DNA of 64,000 nt from Penelope pileata (taxonomy: Eukaryota > Chordata > Aves > Galliformes > Cracidae): assembly GCA_013396635.1 (NCBI GenBank), contig WBMW01005529.1:215508-279507 (forward strand), in the 5' to 3' direction. Position numbers and translations under genes: made by a program. Positions 63,104 to 64,000 of the stretch are shown piece after piece. Each line of letters starts with the position of its first letter. Position 1 is the first letter of the stretch. The notes under the pieces were generated by a model, which worked only from the letters and a program-made list of their open reading frames with translations, was not told the DNA's origin and searched no databases.

Positions 63104-64000
63104 TCTACCTAACAAAACCAGCTGAAATCTTTCCAGCTCATTTTTCCAGTTTTCTTGCATTGAGAACTAAGATGACAGGGAGGGGAAAGGTAATATATAT
63201 AGAGAAAGAAACCTTCAAGTCTATGGCTGGTAGATTACTGCACACTTCAAGGTTTTCTTCAGCATGATCGCAGCAAGCATTTCTGAAAGCTTTCAATGTC
63301 ACTTTGCCAAAGATGTCTCTTCTCTTCACTAGTTGTCTGTCTGCTCTGTCACATGTAACACTATATTAAAGCTTTGGGGCTTTTTTTTTTACCCTCTGTC
63401 TTTCTTCCTCTTCAGATGACAGGAAAGAAATTTCAAAGGTAAAAAGACGAGAGATAATGTAAAAGTAGCTCTGATTTTCAGTATTTCTGCTTTACTCAGG
63501 TGACTGGTGACTTGATAACTCTTATTTTCTTTTTTCTTTTTCTTCCTTTTTTTTCTGCTAGAAGTAAACATTTTTTTGTGCATTTGTGTTAATTGCTCTG
63601 AAATGTTGCTTGGTTCAGTGCTATATAGAAAACTTTAACCCTGTGCAAGTTAATTTATCTATGAAAGACACCTACACCAATGAAAATATCACTGACTTCA
63701 CAAATTACATCCATGCAAACTGTTGAAGAGTGGAATTTGTAAGTACTGATACAGAAAACAAGCAAAGTTGATCAGGCAGTGAGAGCTTCATCAACTTCAC
63801 ACGCAGTGGATGTATATTTCTACTTACTCTAACATTGGCACATAGATAAGTAGAGCTGCACTTGTCATATTCTGGGCCATATGTACTCTTGCTTCCTCTG
63901 TAAATTAAAGCAGTCACTATTTTGAAGGGTTCTTATTACTCATTCCACGTCTAACATGCCCTTTCTGTCTGATGCTAAAAGTAGAGTGCTGCTCATAACT

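Larger units (their letters stand above)
56306..64000. other. Unique AT-rich DNA to the window end, no gene seen
   Basis: No exon, RNA gene or repeat family is recognisable. Small items are an imperfect hairpin at 58584-58624, an ATTT-rich run at 63087-63103 and T-rich tracts near 63380-63391 and 63525-63555. All open frames are below 82 codons and show no domain. Confidence 0.6.

Noticed and set aside
1..64000. CRISPR arrays, operons, phage or plasmid systems
   Set aside because: The avian retroelements, low GC with few CpG, and absence of dense ORFs show vertebrate nuclear DNA. No regularly spaced repeats were seen.

Overview
This is AT-rich vertebrate DNA, and the repeats identify it as a bird genome. 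Five CR1 LINE segments are present: plus-strand pieces at about 5490-5972 and 40302-41661, and minus-strand pieces at 7221-8394, 40077-40300 and 54796-56305. There is one avian ERVL-type solo LTR at 1494-2124. Two related, transposase-less elements at about 46505-47048 and 51716-52112 carry mariner-like terminal inverted repeats. CR1 with this ERVL LTR type is strong evidence for Aves. The mariner-like element recalls the chicken Galluhop/Mariner1_GG group, so a galliform is most likely, but that rests on memory of repeat families and not on a search.

I found no host gene, coding exon, tRNA, rRNA or CRISPR array. The only translations I recognise are decayed pieces of CR1 ORF2 (reverse transcriptase and the region downstream of it). 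The remaining open frames are short, have the composition of translated AT-rich DNA, and show no domain. The window is best read as a gene-poor intergenic region or the inside of a very large intron.

Layout: 1-300 is a GC-richer patch of unknown origin. The solo LTR at 1494-2124 has an imperfect 5-bp target duplication. 5490-8394 holds two CR1 fragments, the first interrupted by a 155-base gap. 8395-40076 is mostly unique AT-rich DNA with simple repeats, a GC-rich island at about 16640-16910, and a possible old LTR-like tract at about 18830-20280. 40077-41661 is a head-to-head CR1 cluster containing an exact 201-bp duplication bounded by single Ns, probably an assembly fault. 42930-43045 is a compact GC-rich module with nested inverted repeats and E-boxes. 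44277-44458 is a purine/pyrimidine mirror-image pair. The two mariner-like copies follow, then the longest CR1 (54796-56305), then unique AT-rich DNA to the end.

No genes work together here. The biology visible is the turnover of retroelements and DNA transposons. I did not find a new biological system; the most checkable points are the assembly problem at 40.3-40.8 kb and the two structured GC-rich islands at 16.6 and 42.9 kb.
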